A DNA stretch of 64,000 nucleotides from Gnetum montanum (GCA_015680685.1 MNCI01003070.1:316215-380214), one strand, 5' to 3'; counted from the first letter of the stretch, positions 21,583-32,783 are shown. A program made the numbers and translations. Notes: generated by a model from the sequence alone, not told the origin.

Positions 21583-22006
21583 TCAATCTTTTCGGCAGAC
21601 TCGGGCTTGGGCGTAGACGCGGCCGGGGCGGCAAAAGTAACCCTCAGAAGGAGCGCAGTGTGACTTGTGCGAGCACTTGCACAGCTTCTCAACAGCACAT
21701 CCGTCGTGGATATCCTGCACGCGTTTGCCGCCGAGGCCGAGGACCTTCTCGCTCCACTCGTTCAGGAACACGCCGTTCGGATCGAACCGGCGACGAACGT
21801 CCAGGAACTTTTCCAGACTCACAGTGGCACGCCGAGCCTGGCTGTCGAAGTAGTATCCGCAGGACTTGCCCCAGTGCAGATGCGCACAGTATTTCTCATG
21901 CAGCATCTGCTCGATTTCCGTAAGCATGTCCATTTTCCAGGCCGGAGTCCGGGGCCCGTCCGGCCGGGGGTAGAGGAGCTCGAACGTGACCATATCCTCG
22001 GGCGGA
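21583..22006 (-). pseudogene. L-gulono-1,4-lactone oxidase-like, 5'-truncated second copy
   Basis: Minus strand. Similarity to the exon at 12898-14019 starts abruptly at PPEDMVTFELL near 22006 and runs to the stop at 21583-21585, about 135 residues, without frameshift. It keeps HLHWGKS but changes GGYYF to CGYYF, YGAH to YCAH, DGQ to DSQ and the tail to VYAQARVCRKD. Most differences I can see alter the amino acid, which suggests relaxed selection. The 3' flank also resembles copy 1, so it is a genomic duplicate rather than coding sequence only. No poly(A) tail or introns to judge retroposition. Orientation is opposite to copy 1 (tail-to-tail, about 7.6 kb apart including element B). Confidence 0.85.
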
Positions 22007-22049
22007 CTATTTGCCATTAGTAAAGCAATGTAGGGAGGTTCATCGCATC

Positions 22050-22325
22050 ATTATTGTTAGTAAATACTAAATAGTAACCAGTAGATGCAAAAATGTAAAT
22101 CGAAGGATTCGTCAAGTAACGTAAGATGCAATTGTTACTGTTCTCGACAATGAATGCGCTGGGCTGATGGCAAAAGCACGTAAACCTCCGCTCCACCCGA
22201 AGGCACCGAAAAGTTGGGTACTTAACGTACATCATTGTTGCTTGGAACCCGTTTATGCAAAAACGTAGGAGTTGGTGGAATAACTCGGATGGAATTGTTA
22301 CCGTTCTTGACATTGAGAAGTTTGT
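22050..22325. repeat. Degenerate pair of about 75-bp direct repeats
   Basis: The segment from ATGCAAAAATG (22085) to TTACTGTTCTCGACAATGA (22155) recurs in altered form from ATGCAAAAACG (22255) to TTACCGTTCTTGACATTGA (22315). No function recognised. Confidence 0.5.
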
Positions 22326-22660
22326 GGATTGTGACGGGTCGAGGAATGTGATAAGGTGAAGGCAGAAAACATGAGAGAAACTGGGAGGAAAAACCTGTGC
22401 AATTATGAATGAAACGTTACGAAAATCTTAAAAACTCGAGAAAATTTGTCGTGTATACCACGACTAAGTTGCGGTTGTGTCTGTTCATGTACGTCCTATG
22501 TAAGTAGGGAGGAAGAAAGACTTTTAACTTTGGAAAGTCAGAAACTTCAACTTTTAACCTTTATTATATAATTTCAAATGCATATCAATTGTAGTCAAAT
22601 TTGTTTCTTATATTATTTAAAGATGTGTTCCTGACTCTCAAAGAAGTATCTCTCCTATGC
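22326..22660. other. AT-rich intergenic DNA
   Basis: No gene, RNA or known repeat seen. Confidence 0.5.
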
Positions 22661-22822
22661 CTTAACTATTATACATAGTCATTATGCTTACATGTCCTTA
22701 GGTTCCACACCTTAATCTTAACTATTATACATAGTCATTATGCTTACATGTCCTTAGGTTCCACCCCTTAATCTTAATTATTATACATAGTCATTATGCT
22801 TACATGCCCTGGTACCACCCTT
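22661..22822. repeat. Three tandem 56-bp repeats
   Basis: Units start at 22661, 22717 and 22773, each with CTTAA(C/T)TATTATACATAG...GCTTACATG. Units 1 and 2 are nearly identical; the third is shorter and more changed. Confidence 0.85.
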
Positions 22823-24650
22823 GTAGGACCCAAGAATACTTATTTAAATAAAATAAAAACAAATTTCATTCTTATCCAACTAAATAGCATAGTAGTATGC
22901 ATTTCAAATCTCAAGTAAGAGGTTGAGGGTTTAAGTTTCTATTTCACTTATAAACTATTGGTAAAAAGATATACTAATGAGACATACATGATACATACTA
23001 CCATGCATGAGCATGATAGATGATGACCATTGAAAATTAAGACGGAGTCAAGAAGTTTTTATCTATGCATCAATAGAGACAAGAACATGAAAATGCATTT
23101 TAGAAGACAAGAACATGAAAATGCTTTTTAGAACAAGTTCTAAAACATAAGGCTATTTAGAAGACATCCAAGAGAAAATATGTAAAGAAGATGAGTTTGC
23201 ATTATTTATAATTTTATATAAAATCTACCATAAATACAATAGTTTCTAGCATAGTGATATAGGTTCATGAATTCTCTAGGGCAATATATTTTTATGGTAG
23301 TTTGTAGGAGTGATATGGTTCCATATTATTCACGAAATGAAAGGAATTGCATATTTTTAAAGGTATTTTAACATGTTCTCATTTTCAGCACATACCTCAC
23401 ATTGAGAAAATGTGAATCTTCAACGCATAGGTTTTAATGCTCTTCCACTCAAGATACATAGCATGCACAACTATCATCATTATACTACTTCCATTACAAA
23501 AACTTACACAATAGTAGTGTGCATAACCCCTGAGTTATGTTTTGTAAATTTATAAATTTATTAACATCACAAAGTGCCTTTATTCCTATCATAGTTTTAA
23601 TATACAAATCTTATGGTATTTGGGCTAAGAGGCTAACTAAAAGTTAGCTAGAAGTTTTCATTGTCATAACATTGAACCAAGAGATGAACTTTGTCATAAG
23701 AAGTATGTATTGGCTAGACTTTGTCATCGAAAATAAATAATTATCTTCTCATAACACTAAAACAAGAAATGAACCTTATCAATGAATTATTATGAATATG
23801 AAATTGCTTAGCCAATTACCAACATAAAATTTAACACTTATTTTAATTTTCTTTTTTCAAATTAAAAATAAATTCTTGAAAAATCAGTTCTAAGATTTCA
23901 TTAATCTAAAATCAATTCTAATGTATTCTCTCAGCCAAATAATAGATATATATCATAAAGACATAACTAAACAACTAGATGCAGTTCAAATATATAATGT
24001 TGAGTTATGAGTTCTAGGAAAAAAGTTTCCTTGAAACGAATCTGAAATTACTATGGTTTTTCTTATGTTAGGTCCAAAAGGATCCAAGTAGATGTAAGAA
24101 AGAATAGTGTCTAATGAAAATGCAAATTTTTTACACTCATTGTGCTTTCTTTCATGGTTTGTTCATCATATTACTAAACATCATTCCTCCTAAACAAGTT
24201 CATGGCTATGTTGTTAAAGGTTTTAAGAAAAAGTTTGCAAATGTGCATATAAATACGTTGTTAAAGGTGAATAAGGAATTTTTATTTTCCTTCACATATT
24301 TTTTTGGTCAAAAAGTCAATGATATATGCACAATCATATGCTTTCATTTTTTTACCATGTGCATAGGCCATGAGTATTAATGGCAGCCAAACTAATCATA
24401 ATGCTTGAGATGTGAGTGAATGCCAGAGGTGGTTTGCACTAGTGAGATTCTTACTATAGGTTGTAGAGAAATATGGCTACAATAGAAGCTAGGAGAGACA
24501 TCTATGCATTGAGAAAAACAAACCATCTAGAATGACAATTGCACTTTAGAGAAATGGCTACAATATAAGGGCAATATGTAATTCCACAATATAAATAAAT
24601 TAGTATAAGAAACTCACTGCATTTCCTTGCATGATCCTAATAATGAAGAT
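22823..24650. other. AT-rich intergenic DNA with a 28-bp tandem pair
   Basis: At 23077-23132 a 28-bp unit starting AGACAAGAACATG occurs twice. The reading frame at 24114-24380 has no recognisable domain and biased AT-rich codons; I do not call it a gene. Nothing else seen. Confidence 0.5.
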
Positions 24651-24659
24651 AAAGCTTTC

Positions 24660-24843
24660 ACATTAGAGGTGTATGCATTCATCTCAACTTCTTCTTCCAA
24701 GACCTTCATACAGAGCTCTGTCATAGTGTACATTCTTCTGTCATTCTTTATAGTTTGTTTGAAAACATCATATGATAGTGGTAGCCAAATTAATAAATAA
24801 AACTTAAGTTTCTTATCTAATACTTGAGTATTTTTTGCCTAGA
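24660..24843 (-). pseudogene. copia gag fragment, cut by element C
   Basis: Minus strand reads LDKKLKFYLLIWLPLSYDVF, then TMTELCMKVLEEEVEM, the LPxSYDxF...E-E pattern of copia gag (UBN2-like). It runs directly into the 5' end of element C; the rest should lie beyond the gap at 33350. Confidence 0.55.
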
Positions 24844-24869
24844 TGATGAGATGTGATTTGCATAGGCCG

Positions 24870-24930
24870 TGATATCGCGTCCGCTGCGATATCGCATCTT
24901 CCCTAAGATATCGCGTACGCGATATCGCAG
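24870..24930 (+). promoter_or_regulatory. GATATCGC palindrome array in U3 of element C 5' LTR
   Basis: Four GATATCGC cores, including GCGATATCGC and the nested palindrome ATATCGCGTACGCGATAT, ending 15 bp before the TATA box. Best-preserved array in the window. Confidence 0.75.
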
Positions 24931-25352
24931 TCTGCCACCATATCTATAAATAAGATGCGGCTCTCCCTTGTTCGAAATCCCAGTTTAGAAGTAGCGAAGC
25001 TCTCGTAGTTTGATCCCTCTAGAGTTAGATTTTTTCCCGTGTCTGCTCGTAGTGTGGTGAATGTAATTGTACGGTGTCTTTATTCGAGTGTGCCGTACTT
25101 GGACACGCACATGACCGGAAATAAAGATCGAGATTACTTCATCATTGCAGCATTCACTTAGTTTATTTATTTTTTATTTATTTAATGTTATTTATTGCTT
25201 TCGTAGCGCGGTGTGAGTACGACTTGGCTACGAGCACCCACGGGTGTGTACGGCTAGTCAAGGAATCGATTACTCATCGTGATTAGTCTCTCACCCTTAA
25301 ACCCCTAGAAGCGGAACGAGTACGACTTGATTACGAGCATTTAAGTGTGACT

Positions 25353-25545
25353 GCTTGGTAGCCCAGTAGTGTAATTAGGATCTACGCTTGGTAACCCAGT
25401 GGCGTATTTGGGGTCTACGCTTGGTAATCCCAGTGGCGTATTTGGGGTCTACTCTTGGTAATCCCAGTGGTGTACCTAGGCCTACACTTGGTAATCCTAG
25501 TGGTGTACCTAGGCCTACGCTTGGTAGTCCCAGTGGTAGTCGTGC
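25353..25545 (+). repeat. Six tandem 33-34 bp units inside element C LTR
   Basis: Each unit begins CTTGGTAA(T)CCCAGTGG. LTRs of A and B have one or two. Open frames on both strands here (repeating GLPSVGLGTP) are products of the repeat. Confidence 0.85.
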
Positions 25546-25884
25546 ACGAAGTCCAAGATGTGTACAGTTTATCAATGAATCAGTTGCTTGTCGCACTTAG
25601 GCTAGATTAGATTTTCTTACCATTTTTCTCCTAGCTTAGCTTAGTTAGTATTATTTTCCACTGCGTTCAGGAGTAGCAATAGAATTAGGAACACATCATA
25701 CATCTCATCTGGACTAAACCATATGTGACATATGCAATACTAGTCCAGGTGGGAAGACAGCGAACTGTGACCTAAGGCTAACTATCTAGGTGCCACAACT
25801 AGTCCATTTGCGGAGTTCGACCGGATCATGCGTGCGACGCTCGTTTCATATGGTTGAGTGTAGGGGTACCTCGCCACTCATCAT

Positions 25885-25902
25885 TGGCGTCGTTGCTAGG
25901 GA
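25885..25902 (+). other. Primer binding site of element C (tRNA-Asp type)
   Basis: TGGCGTCGTTGCTAGGGA against TGGCGCCGTTGCCGGGGA, 15 of 18; all three differences are transitions. Confidence 0.75.
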
Positions 25903-26006
25903 TGGTGCTAGTTATCTAGATTAGTTATATCATACAAGGTCACTGTAAAGAACTTAACGATATATCTCTTAAAAAGAAGTAATTATAAAAAGTCACGCAT
26001 ACAACA

Positions 26007-27987
26007 ATGCCTCTCCTACAAGATGATAATAATGCCACACTTAGTGAGGAAGTTCATTGGAGAACCAACGAACTATATAACGATGAAGATTGGAATACAA
26101 CCTGAAGTGAGAGTTTCCTATAAGAATGAACAAAAACAACATAATCGCAACACATGAAGACATAACTTACCTGATGACGATGAACCCCCACTGGCCACTA
26201 CAAGCTTAACGCAAATACATGAGGCTGTTCGAATCTCACGTAGGCATTGTAAAGAGGGCCATCTACCTAGGCTCGATTTAAACAACTTTCCTAAATTTTC
26301 AGGAGGCTATGACTTAGATCGGCAACAACACTTACTAGCCTTCTACAATGCCTGCACATGGAATAACATTGATAACGGTTGGCAAAAAATGAAGCTCTTT
26401 CCTATGACACTTGTTGACCAAGCAAAAGTATGGTATAGATCGTTAAAACCAAATTCAATACGACGCTGGTCAACAATGGTAGAGGTTTTTAACAAAAAAT
26501 ATCAAACCTACGCAAGAGTGTCAGCCTTGAGGAAACAAATCCAAGGATGGAAACAAGAAAAACATGAACCCTTGGACATGGCCTTAGAAAGATATTATTC
26601 CCTTGTAAACAACTGTCCAGGCCATGGGTTTTCCAAGGAAAGGCTAATGTACCATATCATTGATGGGCTACGTAATGAAACAAGAGAGACCTTAGGAACG
26701 TATGCCCGTGGTCAACTATACAACCTACGAACCCATCAAATTCAAGAGCTTATTAAGCAGGTATCAAAAGAAGAAGGAGAATTGGCTATATGGGAGAGTG
26801 TTGAAAAACATCAACGGGATCAAATTTTCAACTTAACAAAGGTCCCTGATCATACAAAGGAGAAATCAACCAATCTCAAGGTGGAAACATCATCTTTGCC
26901 AATACAACAATTGTTAGAAGATGTCGAGGCAAAGATCAATAAGATGTTGGAATGGATGAATCAAAAGTGTGAAGAATATATCAACATCATTGGAGATAGA
27001 GTTTTGACAACCCAAGAGCCAGGACAAAATAGTAGACATTCGGAGAAAAAGAACAAAGGGAATAAGTGCTCAATTGCCAATCATACATATGAATGCAACA
27101 TATGCCTATATGATCACCCCAAAGGCCAATGCCCAATACTGTTACATCTACATGAGCATTGGGGAAACACATTATATCCAGAGTTCATACAAAGATACTG
27201 TGTTAGACCACAGTGGCAACAATCCCAGTTGTGGGGGAATCCACCCTTAGACTGGAGGCACCCTTCATATTTTCTGAATCCAAACGCTTATAACGTTCAA
27301 CACCCTATTTCTTCAACTGGGCCAACCTACTCTATCTCACCACAATACCATTCTTCACAATACTATTAACCCATACCTCCAACACAACCACCACCTTGTG
27401 CACCTTACATTCCTCCTAACTTTCAACATTCTCATCCTTTCCCTCCTTCCACAATGCCACCAACTATTCCTAAGGTGTTTGTACCACCGCAACCCACGAA
27501 CAACACTTGTGCTACTGCTACTAACAGCAGTAAAGAGCCTCCTCAACATCAAAGATGTCCTTTCTTTAAACACGACCGTAGGAAGGGACAACACAATTCT
27601 GAGGCCACTATATCTTCCAACCCAGCACAAGTCCAACAATGTGGTGCACCCTTACCTTCGAACCCAGCACCTCATGTAACTTCATCAGGGCCACCATCAA
27701 ACACTCCACCAACCATACAGCCCAATGAACATAATTGTGGGAGGCATCGTCACAATCCTTGCATACCATCTAACGGTCACAAACACCATAGTGGGTCAAC
27801 TCGTTATCTGGGAACTACATCGTATAAAGTGCCCCACTATGCTTATTATAATCAAGTGTGCGAACCCCGAGGGGATAAGTATGGACTAGCTTCAATATTT
27901 CCAATATGCAAGGATCCTCGTTTTCCATTTATTAATCCTTGCCATACTCAACTATTTAGTTATGGGGGACACCCTCCATTTCAATAA
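26007..27987 (+). pseudogene. Element C gag (near-complete; early frameshift and one late stop)
   Basis: ATG at 26007 (MPLLQDDNNATLSEEVHW). After a frame change near 26100 one frame runs 26170-27987 with a single stop, TAA at 27367-27369, where A and B have CAA (glutamine). Order: gag domain (MTLVDQAKVWYRSLKPNS, VFNKKYQTYARVSALRKQ, MYHIIDGLRNETRETLG), charged linker, unusual CX2CX3HX4C knuckle (CNICLYDHPKGQC, about 27095), then about 290 residues rich in proline, serine, asparagine and histidine, ending SYGGHPPFQ. No protease follows. In intact form it would build the particle; protease must come from elsewhere. Confidence 0.85.
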
Positions 27988-28560
27988 CAAGTAGGATTAA
28001 TAAATATTTTTTTCATTTTCTTTAATTTTTCAACTTTTTGTTTTTCAGTTTTTCATTTTTCAACTTGTTGTTTTATCTTTTTGTGTGTTTGTATTTCATG
28101 TTTTTGTAAGTAATCTCATCTACAAATAAAACACTCATGTGGATCGTTGGTTGAGATGTGTTTTATGTTATTAAGTCATGAGTGATCAATTATTTGAAAT
28201 AGTGAGCCCACTACACCCACTCATCCACTCTACAAATAAGAGGTTCTGTTCTAGGGTACAGTGATATTCTTGAAAATTCTAAAACTTAAAATTAATTTTG
28301 TGTTCATTATACCTAGAATGAAGATGGATGGACCAAGAGGGAATGATTAGGGTGTGACATCAAGGGGACTTGTGGATTCTCTTTGGTGACGTCTGTGGGA
28401 GTTATCATGCAATATGGTTGTACTAAGATCCTTGTAGATCTAACGAAAAATGGGAGTAAGAGTAATCAAAAGGGCACTCGAAAATCAAACGCTGTTCTAG
28501 GGGGTCCCACTGGAAAGACATGCACCCATGCCTGAAGGTTGGCAGCTTCTCTGGATTCAG
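27988..28560 (+). other. Element C spacer: T-rich tract and conserved noncoding DNA
   Basis: T-rich tract 28000-28105, then sequence shared with A and B, including GGGTGTGACATCAAGGGGAC near 28349. No gene seen. Confidence 0.55.
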
Positions 28561-29373
28561 TAAAGTAAAAAAAATACACAGAGAAGAAAAAGAAAAGAAA
28601 AGTGCCACAAAACAAAAATCACTCCTCCCTTGTACTAAACGCCAAGTGATCGTATGCCTCGTTGTTATGATACTCTCATAGTTGTTCATCATTGGATGAA
28701 ACAATGCGATGTTACTGTTTAGATGGATGGACTTGGTCCTGATCTTGGAACGACGGGTTAATGACACATTAATCATGCTTTACACGTAGGATTCACTGTG
28801 TCCTGGGTCAGATACCTCATGTCTCAATCTCTACGATCCCTTTCTACACTTCTTCTCATCTCACTGTTTGTGTAATTGTAGCTCGTGACCCATGTAACAT
28901 AGAATTTTCATCTCATTTCGGTGATATTTACATGTCTGTGTTTTGTGGAGTTAGTGTGGATTACATCTAACCCTTCTAGTGCCCACGGACACTTTAAGTG
29001 TTATTACACAAGGGCATAATAGGTTGACACCTACTTTGGGGAGGATCCACTTGTGTAATTTTGTTGTAATCTTCATTAATTCTTTAGCTAGAACACACAA
29101 TTTCTTACCCTCAGCTTAATTTTTATAAGTTTCTTTCCCATTTATTAACCGTCAAAACTTTAACGTTCCAATGTACCATTACATTCCCTTTTCTTCATAA
29201 CCGCCAAATTTTTAATTGCTAAATTCACATCATTATCATTCAAAGTGCCTCTCGAATTCATGTAATTACCCTTGCATATATTAATCCTTGTCCATGTCCT
29301 CGTTTTACACCAATAATTTCAAGAAAATCATTAAAAATTCGGTCTTTTTCATGTGTCTCACCTTAGTTGGAAC
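28561..29373 (+). other. Element C spacer with broken small ORF
   Basis: The frame equivalent to the small ORFs of A and B (KCHKTKITPPLY, GPDLGTTG) is present at about 28595-28759 but has two stops. The rest is noncoding and shared with A and B. Confidence 0.4.
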
Positions 29374-29431
29374 GAGATATCGCGTACGCGATGTACCGTA
29401 CACAATATCGCATCCTATTTACCTATAAATA
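29374..29431 (+). promoter_or_regulatory. Internal promoter-like site of element C
   Basis: GAGATATCGCGTACGCGATG, then CAATATCGCATCC and TATAAATA (29424-29431), 383 bp before the ORF2 ATG. The 18-bp core ATATCGCGTACGCGAT also occurs in the U3 of the same element (24909 onwards). Confidence 0.55.
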
Positions 29432-29804
29432 GGAACCCCCGCCACAACACTTAACATCATTTGGCCATTTACACGGGGGGAATTTTTGAATTTTTTCTCT
29501 GCGACTTGCGATTGCATGACCTCTATTTTTTCACTCATATTTTACACATTGGTGCTCCGATTTTAATTCTATTTGAACCTGCTTGAACCCAGAGTGTAAT
29601 TAATACTAACACTTAGAAAAATTGTGCCAAAAATCATATGACCTTAAGTATACAGGAAGATTAACAATGAAACCCACCTAAGTTATAGGATCCATCATCA
29701 TAATTTTTGGTCACGATCACACGATAACATAAGATCTTCAATTAAAGGCATGTAGTAAGGTATAACTTGAATTCGAAAACAACCTTACTAACGTTTGGCC
29801 CGTG

Positions 29805-29813
29805 TGATTGTAG
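29805..29813 (+). promoter_or_regulatory. Candidate 3' splice site directly before ORF2 (element C)
   Basis: TGATTGTAG followed by ATGGCCCC. A donor-like GTAATTAAT at 29596 would give an intron of 218 bp, close to the 222-223 bp of A and B. Confidence 0.5.
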
Positions 29814-32623
29814 ATGGCCCCGAACTGTTCACAGCAGAAGGGTCCTACCCAAGGTGGAGCAAAACAACCTAGGAGAGGTAGAAGGCAAGGTCCTGCCGGA
29901 CAACATACCAAACAGGAGGTGCACTCATTCAGTATCCATTAAGAAGAACCTCCTACCAGACGATCTGGGCAGGCAGAAGGAGGAGTTGTTGCTGCGCCTG
30001 AACCGGGACAACAACTCACATTGCCCCCGAAATGTGTTCAGGCTATCCATACGAAGTCCACAATTGCTTCGGTGATTGTGGAACTTAGCTTTGAATCTTT
30101 CACAGAGTTCGCTCCTGAGGCTGTTAGGGATCACCTTAAAGGGTCTCCCTTATGGCCTGTCCTCTCTAAAAATGGTGCCTGGTACTTAGGTGAAACATAC
30201 CTGTTCTACACAATAAGGAGCAAGGCACCACAGTTAACATCGGTGGTGTGACAATAGATTTTTCTGCATAGGTAATTTCGGAAGTGTTAAACCTTCCGAA
30301 TTCAGGCCCCCATGTTGCTCGGTTATCCACCCGATCAGACCCTGATGTGCGAAAAGATTGGTTAGAGAAGGCTTATGGCAGAGATAAAGCTTTTGGTGAG
30401 TTGACGACGAAAGAGCGAGTTTATTTCAAAATCGGAACCTATCACCTCTTCCCCACAAAAGGTTTGAAAAGAATATCAATGTATGCGGTAAGAGGATGTG
30501 CAGTGTTGATGGGAAAGGTTAACGCTAATCTTCCCCATCTATATTTGATGGAGATCTTAAGGCGATTCGAAGAACAGAAGTCAGGGAAGATGGCACTCCC
30601 TTTTCCCTGCCTTATCAGAAAACTATGCCGACGGGGTGGTATTCGGGGATACACAAATGATGTCCTCTGAAAATCCCAAAATGCTTCTTATGCTGAATTA
30701 TTAAAGGNTTCCTCTGAAAATCCCAAAATGCTTCTTATGCTGAATTATTAAAGGTGCCAGCTCCAAGAAAGAGCACTGGTGAAGAGCTGGGACCAAATGG
30801 AGAAGAAGAATAGATGACTGGATCACCTGCAACTCAACTTGCAGGACCCAGTCAACAACAAGAAGCAGGACCCAGCACAGGCTAGGATCTACCATCGCCA
30901 CAAGACTACATACCGTCGATGAGCCATCTTGGGGCCATCACCAAGACGATTAGTTGGGGAAGTCATGATGACACAAACCTCTTCCACGTCATCGATGATG
31001 TCGACCAGCCTACAATTTCAGTAGATTGCACACGAGGTGAGTTATCAATGCAAACAGGAGGAGGGGAAAGCATATGGTCATAATAGATCTATGGACACGT
31101 GGCATCTTTTCAAGTGCAATTAGAGACTGGTGAAGGGGCCACTGTGATGGTCATGCAACACCAGGATGCTGCAGGAGCTGCTGAAGTGGTCGTTGACCAC
31201 ATTAAAGAGTCCTTTAACATGCTTGTTGTACCACCGGCAGATCTTTCAGGAGCATTGGATGCTCAAACTATTGCCGGAACCTCAATGACTCCTGCGGAAC
31301 ATGAGGATGCATTGGACAGATTGCTTCAAACAGGACAAGTTTTGACGTCCTTGTTTGACATCCCCCAGGATGTAACAGCAATTCAATCAGATCTCATTTC
31401 CACAAAGGGGAAGCTAGTCCTATCAAAAGTAAGGGCAGAGCATGCTGAAGCTGAAGTGCAGAAACTACAAGAGTAGCTCATAGCCTTACAAGTAGCACAG
31501 CGGGATCCTTTGTAATTTGTTCCCGCAAACCAACTAGAAAATTTTAGAACCGAGCAACTAACAAAACTAATTGTAGAAAATAAGAAGGTGGCAGAAGAAA
31601 AGAAGATGGCCACTCGGGATGCCTCTACAGCTCAAGCGCAAACTCATGCGCATCTTAAGGCACTCAAGGCCTTACAAGAAGAGAATAAGCAGTTGGTTGC
31701 TGATAATCTTCAGTTGACTTCTGTGGAGAAACAAAAGAATGTTCTTGATGAACACTTTCATCAATTGCGAGAATAGTTCATTCAGGTCAACCGATATGTA
31801 AGCCGTTTAGCCAGAGAAAATCGAACCCTCTCAATGGAGGAGGTATGCGCTATTCGACAAAAATTAGCCATTGAGATTAGCGCGTGGCAGAATGAGGCTA
31901 TATGACATGAGAAGCTGAAGGAGCATTTCCGTGATCAGGTGGGGATGTACAAAAAAATCTTGGAGAAGGAGATCCATATGGCCAAAGCTCAAATCAACAA
32001 CATCAGTGCTCAGCACACTGATTGGGGGGCCATATTGGACACTTATGCTTACGCCCACCAAGCGGAAATTAAGAACCGGGACCTGCAGATCTAGGACTTA
32101 ACTGAATACATGGAGTTGGCAAACCTTTGATATGCCAACCTAGCCATGTTAATAGTAGGACGCCCAAGGTCAGAGCTTGAGCAGCAGGTAGCTTCCACCC
32201 ATATCAAATATGAAGCAGAATTTGCAGAGCGAAAGAAGTTGGCCGAAAAACTAGATGTCGCAAATTTTGAACTTGCGGTGGTAAAAGAAAGGTACCAAGG
32301 ACAGAAAGATGTGGCAACCGACTTGGCTTGACGGCTAACAAAACTTCACGAATACAAAGAAAAAGCCACAGCCTATGAAGAGGAACGATGGGTGTTCGTG
32401 GCATGGTATGTCAAGGCTAATCAAATGTTTCTACAACTACCCTGTCTGTGGGAAGTGCTAACTCCATCAAACATCAGAGCATCAGCATGGACAGCACAAG
32501 ACCCCTGGACCAAAGAAGAGAAGCTCCAGGCTATTCTTTAGCGTCGTCAACCTTCAAAGCTTGGAGCATGTGACAAAGGAAAAGCACCCATGAAGGAGCC
32601 ACCGCCACCAGGAACTACATGAG
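29814..32623 (+). pseudogene. Element C ORF2: plant-transposon-protein-like domain plus coiled coil (broken)
   Basis: ATG 29814 (MAPNCSQQKGPTQGG) to TGA 32621-32623 (PMKEPPPPGTT). Domain part: FTEFAPEAVRDHLKGSPLWP, WYLGETYLFY, then after a 2-nt insertion near 30210, GVTIDFSA, LTTKERVYFKIGTYHLFPTK, ALPFPCLIRKLCRRGGI. This fits my memory of the Pfam Transposase_32 'putative plant transposon protein' pattern (F..F....I...L; L....R.WF......PT; FP.LI..LC). Then VVMQHQDAAGAAEVV, TPAEHEDALDRLL, and from about 31380 a coiled coil with many K/E/Q, interrupted by TAG stops near 31470, 31775, 31900 and 32090. A single-N join (30708) duplicates 44 bp. Biochemical role unknown; not a DDE transposase by any residue I can see. 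Confidence 0.75.
30664..30755. other. Assembly join: single N at 30708 with about 44 bp duplicated
   Basis: CCTCTGAAAATCCC to ATTATTAAAGG is repeated on both sides of the N. Probably contig overlap. Confidence 0.85.
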
Positions 32624-32783
32624 TTCCACATTTTTGTAGTTGTAGTATTTTTTCTCTGTGTTGTGTCTTCCCACACTGCGGCATTAGTCCATTTCTTTTT
32701 CCAGTTAATAATCCCATACCTATCCACTGTGTAATCACGGAAGCTTGTTCTCCTTGTAACTCGAGGATGAGTTTTTATTCAGT

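Larger units (their letters stand above)
24844..25883 (+). repeat. Element C 5' LTR with expanded internal repeats
   Basis: 1040 bp, TGATGAG to CTCATCA. Longer than A or B because a 33-34 bp unit is amplified (25353-25545). U3 palindromes at 24870-24930, TATAAATA near 24945, AATAAAGATCGAG near 25122. Confidence 0.92.

Noticed and set aside
21579-22020. Open frames on the plus strand over GULLO copy 2
   Set aside because: Antisense shadows of the GULLO-like reading frame.
22017-22313. 98-codon minus-strand frame next to GULLO copy 2
   Set aside because: Covers a degenerate direct repeat; no similarity to GULLO upstream exons.
24114-24380. 88-codon frame with a hydrophobic start
   Set aside because: No recognisable domain, AT-rich composition as its surroundings, no second copy to compare.
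25353-25545. CRISPR-like array (regular 33-34 bp units)
   Set aside because: Units are contiguous without unique spacers, lie inside a plant LTR, and no cas genes exist.
25375-25600. Proline/glycine/leucine repeat proteins on both strands
   Set aside because: Arise from the 33-34 bp LTR repeat; nothing suggests translation.
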